Below are positions 34,641 through 61,787 of a DNA stretch of 64,000 nucleotides, piece by piece. Position 1 is the first letter of the stretch. Every line of letters begins with the position of its first letter. The position numbers and the translations under genes were made by a program. Below the pieces are notes generated by a model. That model saw only the letters and a program-made list of their open reading frames with translations. It had not been told where the DNA came from and ran no database searches. Location of the stretch: NCBI RefSeq assembly GCF_036417845.1, contig NC_089980.1, positions 55,798,501-55,862,500 of the forward strand, given 5' to 3'. This DNA is from Apteryx mantelli. Lineage: Eukaryota; Chordata; Aves; Apterygiformes; Apterygidae.

Positions 34641-35824
34641 TCTGCTGCAATGCACTAGTTTATTTGGTGTTTTGAGGTTAAAAGAAGCTGTGAAGTCTGT
34701 GTACATGGTTTGTGCACAGTGGCAAACTATCTCAGAATCACATTGAAAGAAGAGACACAGACCAAAGAATGTGGATATGCTCAAGGGCAGATGCAGTAGA
34801 TAAAACCATAGGTGAGTCTTGATTTTTCCTAGTCTGGCGACTACAGCTTGCAGGGCAATCAAGCTTCATAAGTGGCAGTATTAGAAAGGAATTCTAACTT
34901 CAGATCAGCAGTGGGTTTGACCATTTGTTTTTAAATGAGAGAATAATTTTGGAGAGGATGATATAGCAAATTCACTGCAGAAGTCTGTTTTGCTTACTTT
35001 TTTTGGCTTCCTTTCATCTTTTCTATTCAGGAAAATTCATTAGATGACTGTGGAAACAACCAGCATTGAGTAATCAAGCCCATATCTGATTTTGGAGGAA
35101 TGTGCTTTCAGCTGTAGAATTTACATTTTTCAGATAAGGTTGGTATGTAATTTAAAGAGACAAAGCCATTTGCTTTTGAAATACACAGGCTTGTGACTAT
35201 TTCCACTCTTCACTGAACTTCTGCCATGATTTTAAATTCATTCATGCTAAGACATTATTAAAATAAATACTTTGGAGAATTCCTCAATTTAAAATGAGAT
35301 GAGAAATCTCATGCAAATCTGGGATTAGTAGAGTTTAAAAAATGTGGCCAAAGCAGATTGCATAGGTTGCTGTTTAGAATTGCTAGTTTATATGGAGTTC
35401 ACTGTGTGTCAAACCACTGCCTTAAATTCATGTTAACAGAACATTCTTCTTCAGAAATCACAAGTATTTCTTACATGGGTCAGACACTTCTATGATTATC
35501 TTGCTAGACACGTGTAATAGTTTTAGAGCTCATCTTGGCTCAGGATACCAAGCTCTGTCACAAAGTTGTGTGTCTGAGTCCTCCCAGCTATTGCTTTAAC
35601 TGTTCTGACTTGTCAAACAGCAGAACCTTTTAAATCATTTACAAAAGCACAGTAAGGTCATTACTTCAGTTACAAAAGTACCTAGACGATACACACAAAT
35701 GGTACATTTTTAAATTTTTCCTCTAAACTCAAACCTTTACAGTGTTTTCAGTTTAACTGTATCTGTAACTTAACAAAAATCTCTAGTACTAATTATTTGT
35801 ATTAAAAGCCCCCACAGCCTACAG
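34641..35824. other. Intergenic between two CR1 copies, nothing recognised
   Basis: AT-rich, non-coding. No open frame with family resemblance and no repeat signature. Confidence 0.5.
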
Positions 35825-36655
35825 TTTCACAGAACCACAGAATGGTGGAGGTGACAAGGGACCTCTGGAGATCGTCTGGTCCAACCCTGCCTGCTCAAGC
35901 AGAAACAGCTCAAGCAGGTTGCATAGGACTGGAGATGGAGACTCCACAACCTCTCTGGGCTGCCTGCTCCAGTGTTTAGCCACCCTCACAGTCAAGAAGG
36001 ATTTTATGTTCAGGTGGAATTCCATGTGTTTCAGTGTGTGCCCGTTGCCTCTCATCCTGTCACTGGTCACACACTGAATTTTCAGTCCACCTCGCTGTCC
36101 ACTTACCTAGCCCATACTTCATCAACTTATCTATGAGGATATTATGGGAAACTGTTGAAAGCCTTGCTAACATAAAGGCAAACAGCATCCACTGCTCTCA
36201 TCCATCCTCATTCACCAAGCCTGTCATCTCATTGTAGATGGCTCTCAGGTTGGTTAGCCATGATTTCCCCTTTGTAAATCCATGCTGGCTACTCCCAATC
36301 GCCTTCTTGTCCTTGAAGTGTCTGGAAATGGTTTCCCCCTCCTCGCCATCCCAGCCTGTCCTTCTTAAAGAGTCTGTATGCATCCATCACAGCACTGCGG
36401 TCACATCGGCTACCCTGCCACATCTCCGTGATCCCAGTGAGACCGTAGCCCTGAGTTCTAATTCCTCCTGTTTGCTCTCCAAGCTGCGTGCTTTAGTGTG
36501 CAGGCACTTCAGAGAGGCACCCCAGCGGGCTGATTTCCCAGAAGGGCTATGAGAGCTTTCCTCATAATTCTGTCCCATAGGCACGTCCTTATTTACGTGC
36601 ATACGCTTATAGGGACCCCACTTCATCATGCAACACACCTCGTCACAACATCATA
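35825..36655 (-). mobile_element. CR1 copy with internal deletions
   Basis: Three non-adjacent parts of CR1 lie in the correct order on the - strand. Reading downward in coordinate: an endonuclease start with LKCLHTKARSLESKQEELEL (about 36480-36540), an RT segment with [17 protein letters not shown] and a following AFNS-like motif A (about 36090-36330), and the C-terminal block plus 3' UTR (35825-36070). Most of the endonuclease and much of RT are missing. The sequence is more diverged than the other CR1 copies and the terminal octamers are degenerate (cacagaaccacagaat). It is an older insertion; the right boundary is approximate. Confidence 0.88.
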
Positions 36656-39600
36656 GGCTGTTCATATCATGGAATGAAATATATTTTTGTATGTTCTATT
36701 ACACAAAAGGCAAACCACTTAAGTACTAAAAATACTTGTTTGTTATAGGGGGAGGACATCATATCAGAATCAGCTGAAAGAAAAATAATACATCATATTA
36801 GGATGAAAACTCATTACTCATAGCACTAGAATATCAAAATCCTGTTACCATTTGTTTTTTATCCTTTTTTCCTTCTGAACACAGCATGTCTATATCCTCT
36901 CTAATTATTTTAGGAGCCTTTATATACCTGTGTTCTTCTGTTTAATATTGTACAAATCATATGGAATCTTTGCTGATATCTTTGAATTATCCTTTCTCTT
37001 TCTGACTGATATTTAGTCATGTTTCTCAAGCAGGAGAAGCATTTCCTCAAATACATTGTATCATATAATATAACTTGCAGAGAGAAATGGAATATATAGC
37101 AACTGTTCAGTATATCATTTATTACTTTGTGTGCATTTTTTGAAGAGGAAAGACATTTATGAACAAAGGCCTAGTATATTTTGAGGACAGTCCTTGTACA
37201 GTCATTGCACTTGCATAAAGGATTAAAATTCAATGATAAATAAGTGACCTAGAAATTGGTAGCAATCTCTGCGGGGAAAAAATGAATTTCCTCCTCTGTT
37301 TTATGTATTTCTTTTATCCAGTTTCATGTCCCTTTCTGCAGGATTTGATGGAGGTGTAAGTTTTCTTATGTAAATAGATTGGTCTTGTTCTCAATGCTTT
37401 TTATATGTTCACACAATAGGGCTTTTTTCCCCTGTGCCATTTATCACTAGCCAGTCATTCAGGAAGTCCTTTGTATTTATGTTGCAAATGTGGAATTGTT
37501 CTATACTTTCAATATAACTTCTTCTCATAGAGAATACAACTTTTTTTATAAGCCTTTAAATGCAGGTATGTATGTACAAAATAAATCAATCAGTGTTAGA
37601 GAAGCCAAGCATATCTCACTATGGTTGCAGACATTCATTTATAAAAGCATCTATTTAAAAATGTGCGGAGTATAGAAATTTACACTACAATTTCTTTCAC
37701 AAATTAAAAAGGAATTTGAACAGATGGATTTACAATCCACAAACAGAGGTCTCAATTCACCATGCTCATCTTTTCATTCCATTCTGAATGAAATCTTTTA
37801 GTTTGTAGACAGTGATCATATTTTTGTTTAAACTTAACTCTGTGTAACTCAGTATGTAAGTCCTTACAAGAAACCTGTAGTAGACTAAGGAGATACAGCA
37901 TGCCTTGTTTATTTTAAAGTCCTATATACTTTGCAGTTCTACAGCCATGGAATCTGACTCAGATTTCCTTGTTGCTGGCTCAGCAAGGTTGCTGCAGTGG
38001 CTAGCAGGGAATGTGAAGCATGTGACCTGGACAATAAAAATAGAGGGCTCTAAACTCCTAAGAGATCAAGCCACCATCTTCACAATGAATTCTTTAAGTA
38101 AAATCTTCTGTCTTCACAAAATCAGATTCCTTGATTCATAGTTTAAAAGCTGAAAAACAACTGGGTGTCGTGCTGTCACTGCACACAGCAAAAGCTGACA
38201 GGTTCCCCCTCTTTAGGAAATACAGCTTGGCTTTGGTCTCTCCCAGCCAGGATCTCTGGCTGCCCATCAAAACATCTGTCAGGAATGCCAGTCCAGCCTC
38301 ATGGGTGGAGGAAGGACCAGCTGACCTCCTGAGTTCACTTTGAGCCCTGTGTGAATCTGCAAAAACAAAACCGCTCCCATAGACAGTGGCAGAGCCAGCT
38401 GCCAATTCCGGACAAAGAGCTAAGCGTTCAGGAGCAGCTGTGGAGAGGAGTTTAGAGGAGCCAGCACTTTGCAGTATAATGGCATGAAATTGCAGATGGC
38501 TATCTGCCACTCAGCCATTCGGATGAAGAGGAAGGAGCTGTGCATGAGAACTTCCTGTTTTGCTGTCCTTTATCAGGACTTACTGTAGAGGATTAAAAAA
38601 GACCTCTCTGAACTTTCTATTGAAGAGCTCCTGCAGCTAAATTAGATTAGCATCACCATGTTGGCATTTTTGTAATGAAAGCAGATGAGTAACAATGAGG
38701 GAAGGGAGATATGATCTGTATACATTTTTGATGCTGTTTTATCAAAGACATGACTTCTTTTTTTTTAACTGATATAATCTGTACTGTTGCAGAGGCAAAC
38801 TATTCTGAGGATAAGGTGCCTTTCTCCCAGGTGGCCCATGCTTTCAGTGTACAATCTTTACGTGGTGCAGCTGAGTTCACATCAGCAAGGTGTCATGGTT
38901 AAAAATTAGACAATTTCATATTTAGGTGAGGCAGAAAACGCATAGGCTGAAAGAGCAGGGTTGACCCTTCCCTTTCTATCATCTCCCTCTCTTCCTCATA
39001 TATCATTTACACATGTTGCACAATTCAATTGAGCAGGAAAGTTTTTGGAGAAAAATCTACTTAAAAGTGGAAGGAGCATCAAATGAAGTTTCAAAAGATA
39101 TAAGTTTTAATACAAACCAAGTCTCTTCATGTTGTTATGTAAAGAAACATATACCTACCATTGGGTATCTCTTGCACAGCAAAGTTCATTGGTTTTTCCA
39201 TAGCAAAGGTTTTCAATAATCTGTTCAGAGCAAAGCAGCTGCAGCAATTTTCTTTGTTCTATCTATTGTTGCTGAAAAATTACTTCACTAATCAGAAATG
39301 TCTTATTTTCAGTATGCTCTCTCCCACGACAGAAGGAGTATGAGATGGGTTGTGTTTTCCTAGCTATACAACTCATTTGCCATTTCCACATTGCTAACTA
39401 GGAGAAATGTCCTCACAGGGAAAGAGAAATCCTTGTTATTGAAGAAGTGCTAAAGAGTATGTGCAAAGTATATACATCCATTTCTGCACCCTACCTTGCA
39501 AAGTCCAAACCCTTTTGCCTAATGCTGGTCTGTGGCACTTTATTATGCAGTTGATGCTCTCAGTGGAGAATGTTTTCTTCCTGGTTCTTATCAGGCTATT

Positions 39601-40439
39601 GTTGGCTTTTGATTTCTGTTGATCAAAAGAATGCTGTAGTCCTACCAACTGAGAGAAAGAGATGCTATCGCTGCTGTAGCCAAGACATGATACATCAATG
39701 GCTTTGAAAGTTAAAACCAAAGCCTTATACTGGAAGTGAAGGGAGAAACCAAAGAAGGGATCAGAGTTTAGGAGTGATGCATTTATGACAGCATCAGGCA
39801 TGTGTGCCCTGACATAGCTTAAAGGTAATAACTGTGGATGCTTACATAGTGAATTAGCAATTCTGAGAAGAGAATGCAAGGTGAGTGGAGCACTTCTGTG
39901 TTGTTGAGATTTTGTTTTCTTATTGTTAAAATTTGTGAAATGTTTTTGGATTCATTTATTGAATACTAATGATTTGTAATATTTTTCAAAAAAGTTTTTA
40001 TGTAAGACCTACCCATGCTTTATACCTCAAAGCCTCATACTAGCAAATCAAATAGGACACCTTAACAGCTACCTGAAAGGAAAATTAATGTGCCAGTTCC
40101 CTCCCCTCCATTTTTTTGAACTACTTTCATATTTATTTTGGTACATAGCAGCTGTAATAACTTTTAAAATTTACGTTAAGGGGCTCACAGTTTGCTGTAT
40201 ATGCCCCCAAAAGTCTGCATATATATATATATGTTATAGAATTGTACGCTAGTGAGGATCAGAATTATAGCTTCCTTTAACACAACAAAGAATTCTTTAA
40301 ACATGTCAAGTTCCATATTTCATATTCTCTGGTTCCTGGCATGTCAGCTTTAATATGTGAGGTTCAGAGCGTTAACTGACTCCCAACAACCTGCAGCTAA
40401 GAGGACTTAAGGCTTTTCATCTTCTTAAGCAGGCATCAA
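36656..40439. other. Intergenic between FAM89A and ARV1, central part
   Basis: AT-rich non-coding DNA. It contains a (TA)n run at 40218-40232 just before the MIR-like fossil's flank. No exon or RNA gene was recognised. Confidence 0.5.
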
Positions 40440-40590
40440 CAAATTAATTCTCTTCCCACTCCTGTGAAGGTGGGGGTACAATCACATTATGGAGACACAT
40501 AAGTGACTTGTTCAAGGTCATAGCAGAAGTCAGTCTCATATTCAGGATTAGGATTCAGATCTTGTCCCCACTCCTTTGTTCAGGTAGCTA
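40440..40590 (-). repeat. MIR-like (CORE-SINE) fossil, reverse orientation
   Basis: The + strand reads gtgacttgttcaaggtcat, then agcagaagtcagt and aggattaggattcagatctt. This is the reverse complement of MIR from its conserved core to the tRNA-derived B box, remembered as GACTTGCCCAAGGTCACACAGC and GGATTCGAACCCAGG. The copy is degraded and its ends are approximate. Confidence 0.72.
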
Positions 40591-43500
40591 TGGCATGCAT
40601 CTCTGTGCAGCTTATGGACAACAATTCGTTTGCCTAAAAATGTATTCAGTATTACTGTTAGAGATTATAAGAAATTATGGGGTCACCTGGACTTACTTCT
40701 GCAGCAGCCAGCACATGTTCAAACTGTATGTGTTCACACTCTAAAGTGTTATTATGTAAAGGAATTTAAACCAAATTTTTACCCAGAAAAAAAAAATCTA
40801 TTTTCCTAATGAATAACACTTAAAATCTCATTGGCAGTATTTCCTAGTCCCTTTGCAGACTTGCCATTTATTTAAATAGTGCTTGAAAGAGCTTCACACA
40901 TTTAGGACAGTAGATCATGTTTTGGGAAAAGATTTTGCAAAGCTCCTCATTCTCAGACCTTCTTTCTAGCCACCACAGTAATATAGTATTATTGGAAAGA
41001 CTAAGAAGGTTAGAATAGTGTTATAAAAGCAGCAGGGCAGAAAACAGAGATCTTGTTATGTACATCTTACTGCAAATTCTAACTGTGGCAACCTGGGTGT
41101 GATGCTATTTCAAATTAATTCAGTGACAAAATTCCTACTGCTTTTTAGCAGTGAAAGAATGTGTTCACTCTGCCTTTTGCCATATGGATTTTCTCTGAAC
41201 TCAGTGAGACTACTCAGAATAATCCCAGCTTGCAAGATCTTGCAAGTCTTAAACAAAGAGATGTCCATGATAAAATAATCTGCATTTCATAGCTTTCATG
41301 GTGAATATATTGAATTGACTTTGATAGTTACCAAAACAATTATTTTGTGGGCTGTTTTGATCAACAACTTAATGCTTTTCTAAACTGGAAATGAATGTTA
41401 ATTTTAAAAGCTTGAATTTGTGATTTTATAAAACATTAATTAATTAGAGAATATGTACTTATAGTGGTCACACTTTCTCTCCAGTATTGGAAACAAAAGT
41501 ACTTTACTTTTAGACTGCAGGTGGCACTGTGGTGCTTAGTATCACCCAGCTGGGAGAGCACTGATGGAGCAAGAGCATGCAAGTCCCTGAAAAACAATGG
41601 TTTTCTTGTTTTAAGAGAAATCAGTTGCCAATAGCTTTCCAGCGCAGATGCGCTATTTTACTTCCAGTTCTGTTAAGACTGGGCTAACAAATGGAACTTT
41701 ATATGACTGAGATATGACTCGCTGTGTCTGTGAGAAAGGCTCACTTGTCTATACTTGCATGAGGTCACAAGAGTTGTAGACCTTCCCTCCATCAGCAAAA
41801 CCTAATGCAACACAACCATTGCTGAATGGAGAAGCTCTGCTGTTGCACAGCCCTTCCTGTCCACAAAGTGATTAATTCTATCTCTGTACAATTGTTAATT
41901 CAGCAGTATAAGAGTGTATTTTCAAAGACATAGTCCAAACTGCTTAGATAATGAGGTTATCAGTAACTTTTCTAGGGGAACCCAGGATATAGTAGACTAT
42001 TTGGAAGACATTCTATGGCATTTCATGATATCACTTAGCCTATTACAAAAATGTCTATAATATTCTTTCATGATGTTCATTCTTTGAAATTTAAGAGTAG
42101 GACGTTCATATATTTGCTTAATCATACACTCATGCTACAGCTATAAGAGGAGCTTAATCTTTTCTTACATACTAACTTCTGTGCAGACTTCTCTATCCCC
42201 TTAGTTTTTATAATCTTCTCAAATCTTAATTTTGTAGCTCTCTGCCTAGCACCCACACTCTTTTAACTGTTCCTTCCCAGTTTATACTCTCATTTTCCAG
42301 TGTTGTATAGAGCAGTTTCCAAACTCTTGTCACCTTACCTGTGGAGCCAGTTGAAGTTCCCAGTAGTTCTTTTCAACTCTCACTGCATAATCATCTAAAC
42401 CTCAACTCAAGTCTGAATAACATCACTGGTTCTATGCATTTTGCCCAACAGAACTCTGGAATTCTGCAATTATTTCCTTACCATAGGCCATAATATCTCA
42501 TGAGATTCTACGCAAAACTCAAGACAGTTTACAGGGGTTCATTTGCAGGTTTTTATTTTTTTCAACCCAAGTCCTTTACAGTAAGTTAACCAAGCAACTG
42601 AAGATATATAGAAAGGACAGGCCATTTGTAATATATCTTCCAGCACAGGGAAGGAAAGAGTTATATTATTAGACTATTTCATTACAAAGAGTTTATGAAA
42701 GATGAGGAGATCAAAGGAAAAAAAGGAACAAATGTGAGGAGATGACTATTTAAAACAGGAAAGCTCTCAAAATTATAGCACTCGGAAGCACCCTAAGGAA
42801 TACTTTCCCAAAGGCATCAGAAAAGCACACATTACCCTCCCCGCCCCAGTATCCTCAAGTTCCTCCTCAATTTACAGAATAGTAGTGTATTTGTTATGTC
42901 AGTTCTGGTTAATTAGTAGCATAAAACCACACAAGGCACAATGTCCTGAGTTACTAGACTCTGAACACCTTGTACAACACCTGCTGTTGTTCCACAGCTG
43001 TGCAGCTCTGCTAGTTTTTTTCTCTCTCCTCCATAAAGTTGCACAAGAATGGTGTTATCTCCTGATAGCATTACAGAGTGCACAGCTGATATGTTATTGG
43101 CACCTATGACACAATATATAAGCATTTCTTCCTTTGGAAGGTGTTCATGTCTGTTCCTTCCTCTTTTAAGTGAAACTCAGGGAAGGCATCCTGAGATCAA
43201 CTTCATATTCAAAATAAACTTTATGTAAGAAAACTATTCCCAAACAAAATTTCTATACATTTTATTTACAACTTTCCTACTGACTAGATCATGTTTACAT
43301 TACAGGTGATGCAAGATCTTCCCCTTGCATAAGTTGCACTTAAATGCGCTCAACTCAGCTATACTCTAGCCTTTATACTGAAACCAGTGCCAGAGCAGAC
43401 AAAGGAGAAACTCTGATAAAAATATATATATATATCTGTGTATAACTGTGACACATACAAGACTAATAAAGAACTCTAACCTAACAGGATTGCAAACAAA

Positions 43501-45085
43501 TACTGCTTTTAGGTCATTAGAGAAACAAAACTGTGTCAGGGAGCAGGCAAGTTTGTACATTCCCTGCAGAGAAACATATGTAACGGTAGGAAACCATACC
43601 AGCTGCAACTTAAGGAAGTAGCATGATGAACAGGGAGCTGGTAAAAGCCAGATGACTGCTGCAAAAACAAAGAGAGTTTGGCTCAGCAGGCACCAGCACC
43701 TTCCTAGTGCATATTCTTCTGCCATCCTCTCTACCGCAGCAGAAGTGTATTTCTTCCTAAACTAAGGGGAGAAGGTGAAGGAGGTAAAGGAAAGAAGCAG
43801 GCCAGACCAGCATTCATGAAACTTTTCTAAAAGATCTACTGCTCTTTCCCTTTGCACCTTCTCAACCTGCAGCATCTGTTGTGATGCTGTGTGCTTGTGC
43901 AGTAAGAGGGAGCACTTCTAAAAGCATCTCTGGCAACGTACTGTTTTTACAAAGTCTCCCTTTTACAAAGGGAGAGAAGTTTCTCCCCAAATCTAAGCAT
44001 GTAAATCAAAGCATGCTCTAGGTGCTGTGTTGCCAAAGCTGCTGCTCAGCCAAAAGTGGACAACTGCAGGCCTACAGACAGTTGTCTGGTCACTGATTCA
44101 CACCAATAGCAAGGTGGATTCCTCATATACCTTCACAACTATGTGCTCGTTAGGGGCAGCTGCACTGTTAAGCTGTCTCATAGACTTAAGAGGGGTTGCA
44201 ATTGCTTTTTTTTTTTTTTTTTTTTGCCTTCCCTGGCCACACCATCACGTGCTCAGAAAGATACCAAATTCAGCAAATGGCACACTAGCGTGGTCAGCCT
44301 CTGCCCTATTATAACAGAATAGGCAACCATTTGCTTTCTCTCGAAATAGCTGACTATGGCATTGCAGTTGCAAGGGTTTTAATGTGTCTGATGTCTCCTG
44401 TCTTCTGGACTCATAATCTAGACTTACTCTACATCTACTCAGAATTAATTTGAAGATACTGCAAAATGTTATTTACTGCATTTTGCAAAAGATGGATAGG
44501 AAACTGCAGCTGAGAAAAACAAAGAATCGAAGCCGTACCTGTGGCGTGTATTGACAGAACTACAGCCTTCCAGAATGAAGCAGGAGAATTAAACTTTGGA
44601 TGGAACATAATGGAAACTGGTCTGCAGAAAAAGATTAGGTCTGTGTGCTAACTGCTGCCTGTCTTGGGAAAATGATTCTGCCGATTCCTTCTGCTAGTCC
44701 CTCTGCAGGCCATCTAGCCCTCTCTCCTTGCCTGCTGGGGTGCAAGGTTTAGAACTTGCATAAATGTTTCTTCACTAATTTAGTCCAAACCTTGTTTCTT
44801 TTTCAATATGTACTACTCCATAAAAGAACACTGCTAGGCAGCCTCATACTTCACTTTGTGTTTTCACTAAACAAGCTGTCAGATGAGGGCTGGTTCGGGG
44901 GGAGATGGCTTAATATTAACTACAGCAGGAGCAGTATCCCAAACAACCTTGTATGTTGGGGGTCAGAGTCCTTTCCTCTCTTTTCATCTTTCAGAACAGT
45001 GCAGCAGGATTTATAAGGTCATATAAAATTTGAAATGAAGCCGATTAAAACCATAACTCCTAGAGATTACTCTAGAACTAGGTAT
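40591..45085. other. Intergenic, 3' flank of ARV1
   Basis: Non-coding AT-rich DNA with (TA)n at 43420-43436 and a run of 20 T at 44206-44225. A 119-codon - strand frame at 43366-43725 has no family resemblance. A longer ARV1 3' UTR reaching about 43260, where another - strand AATAAA lies, cannot be excluded. Confidence 0.5.
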
Positions 45086-45091
45086 TTTATT
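45086..45091 (-). terminator. ARV1: Candidate polyadenylation signal of ARV1
   Basis: TTTATT on the + strand, which is AATAAA in the ARV1 sense, about 575 bases after the stop codon. It is the first canonical signal noticed downstream. Its use is an inference. Confidence 0.4.
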
Positions 45092-45666
45092 ATTTTGGAT
45101 TGTTCTATAAACATTCCAGAGAACACGACCTAGTTTTTCCACTGTAGTTTTACTCTGCAGTACTTGCCTTTTCTCTAATAATCTGTTTGTGCCTGTTCAT
45201 TTCTCTCTCTGAAAATCAACTTTTGCAGAAATACCAGTTTTGTTTTCTACACTTTTTCCACTGACTGCTTTCCTTTCTCTTAAGGGAATAATTCATCTCC
45301 CTCTTTCTGCAAAAATGCATGATTGGTAGCAGTGTTGAATTTTTTTAGTGTACCTTTCTTGTTACAGCCACAGCTATACAGCCAGATTTATAAAGCTCTT
45401 AGGATAGTGACACATTCATATTTTTGATGAGAAAATAAACAAGCTAAGGCTGAAGTTTTATGTCTCATCACATTAAATAGCTGAAGTTCTGAAGTTTCTC
45501 ATTTTAACTTATCCTAAAACTGTCTCCAGCAAACCACTAATGAAAATTTGTTACCTATCATTTTCTTTTTCACTATGAAAATAGTGACTTTGGGACCACT
45601 GGCAGAAATCATCCTTAGAAGATGATCAGCATGTTGTTGGTTTTTCTTTAGATCTGGACTGACTTT

Positions 45667-61319
<15,653 letters not shown>

Positions 61320-61407
61320 AGCCGTGAGCGCGCGCGCCCCGGCTGGTCAACGCTTGAAACCGCCTCGCTTCCGCGTTCGGAGGCGGAGCCGGGCCCTGCC
61401 GCGAGGT

Positions 61408-61426
61408 GCATCCTGGGGGCTGTGGT
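61408..61426 (-). promoter_or_regulatory. Candidate ZNF143/THAP11 site
   Basis: On the - strand it reads accacagcccccaggatgc. Compared with the remembered extended motif ACTACAATTCCCAGCATGC it matches at about 14-15 of 19 positions, including the ACA, CCCAG and ATGC blocks. Confidence 0.5.
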
Positions 61427-61466
61427 TTCCCGCCGCCTTCCGCTTGCGAGGCTGCGCCAGGGCTGA

Positions 61467-61485
61467 ACTCCATGTCCCAGGGAGC
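61467..61485 (+). promoter_or_regulatory. Second candidate ZNF143/THAP11 site
   Basis: actccatgtcccagggagc fits ACTACAnnTCCCAG with one mismatch (C for A at position 4). It has the opposite orientation to the site 40 bases upstream. Confidence 0.5.
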
Positions 61486-61565
61486 AGCGCGGCGGTGCCC
61501 GCCTCCCTCCCCGTGCCCCGGCGGGGCCGTGAGGACGCCCGCTGTGCCTGGGCGAGGGGACGCGG

Positions 61566-61577
61566 TGCGCATGCGCC
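61566..61577. promoter_or_regulatory. Candidate NRF1 site at TTC13 start
   Basis: tgcgcatgcgcc has the core palindrome GCGCATGCGC of the NRF1 consensus. It lies 9 bases before the TTC13 start codon, so it would be in or near the 5' UTR. Confidence 0.5.
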
Positions 61578-61585
61578 CTGGGAAG

Positions 61586-61787
61586 ATGGCACCTGCCGCG
61601 GGCTCCTGGGCTGCGAGGGTGCTGTGGGCGCTGCTGGCGGCGGCGCTGGGCCGGGCGGCGCTGGCCTTGACCGAGCAGTACTCGGCCTTGTCCCTGCTGA
61701 AGCAGGAACTGCACCGGCAGCGCCAGGGCCCGGCGAGGGGCTGCGCCTCGGCAGGCGAGTGGGTAGAGCAGCACTCGGCCGAGTGCG
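61586..61787 (+). CDS. TTC13: TTC13 coding exon 1 (partial gene)
   Basis: First exon of tetratricopeptide repeat protein 13, a long (about 860 residues in human) TPR protein of unclear function. The start at 61586 gives MAPAAGS like the human MAPAG, with A at -3 and G at +4. In-frame ATGs at 61472 and 61571 would bury the signal peptide. A signal peptide is evident (basic Arg11, then VLWALLAAALGRAALA). The mature region begins LTEQYSALSLLKQELHRQ, which aligns with human ATEHYSPLSLLKQELQ, and the exon ends EQHSAECG as in human QYSAECG. The exon has 67 codons plus one base, then donor GTGAGT at 61788-61793. The TPR repeats lie in later exons beyond the window. It is divergently paired with ARV1. 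Confidence 0.93.

Larger units (their letters stand above)
61320..61585. promoter_or_regulatory. Bidirectional promoter, ARV1 (-) and TTC13 (+)
   Basis: Only 266 bases separate the two start codons, which point away from each other, so both transcripts must start within or close to this interval. There is no TATA box. It contains two ACTACAnnTCCCA-like elements in opposite orientations and an NRF1-like palindrome at its TTC13 end, factors known to be frequent at divergent CpG-island promoters. Confidence 0.85.

Noticed and set aside
41180-41240. gaactcagtgagactactcag, and a similar string near 13650, as pieces of an ancient amniote repeat
   Set aside because: Short and degenerate. The family cannot be fixed by eye.
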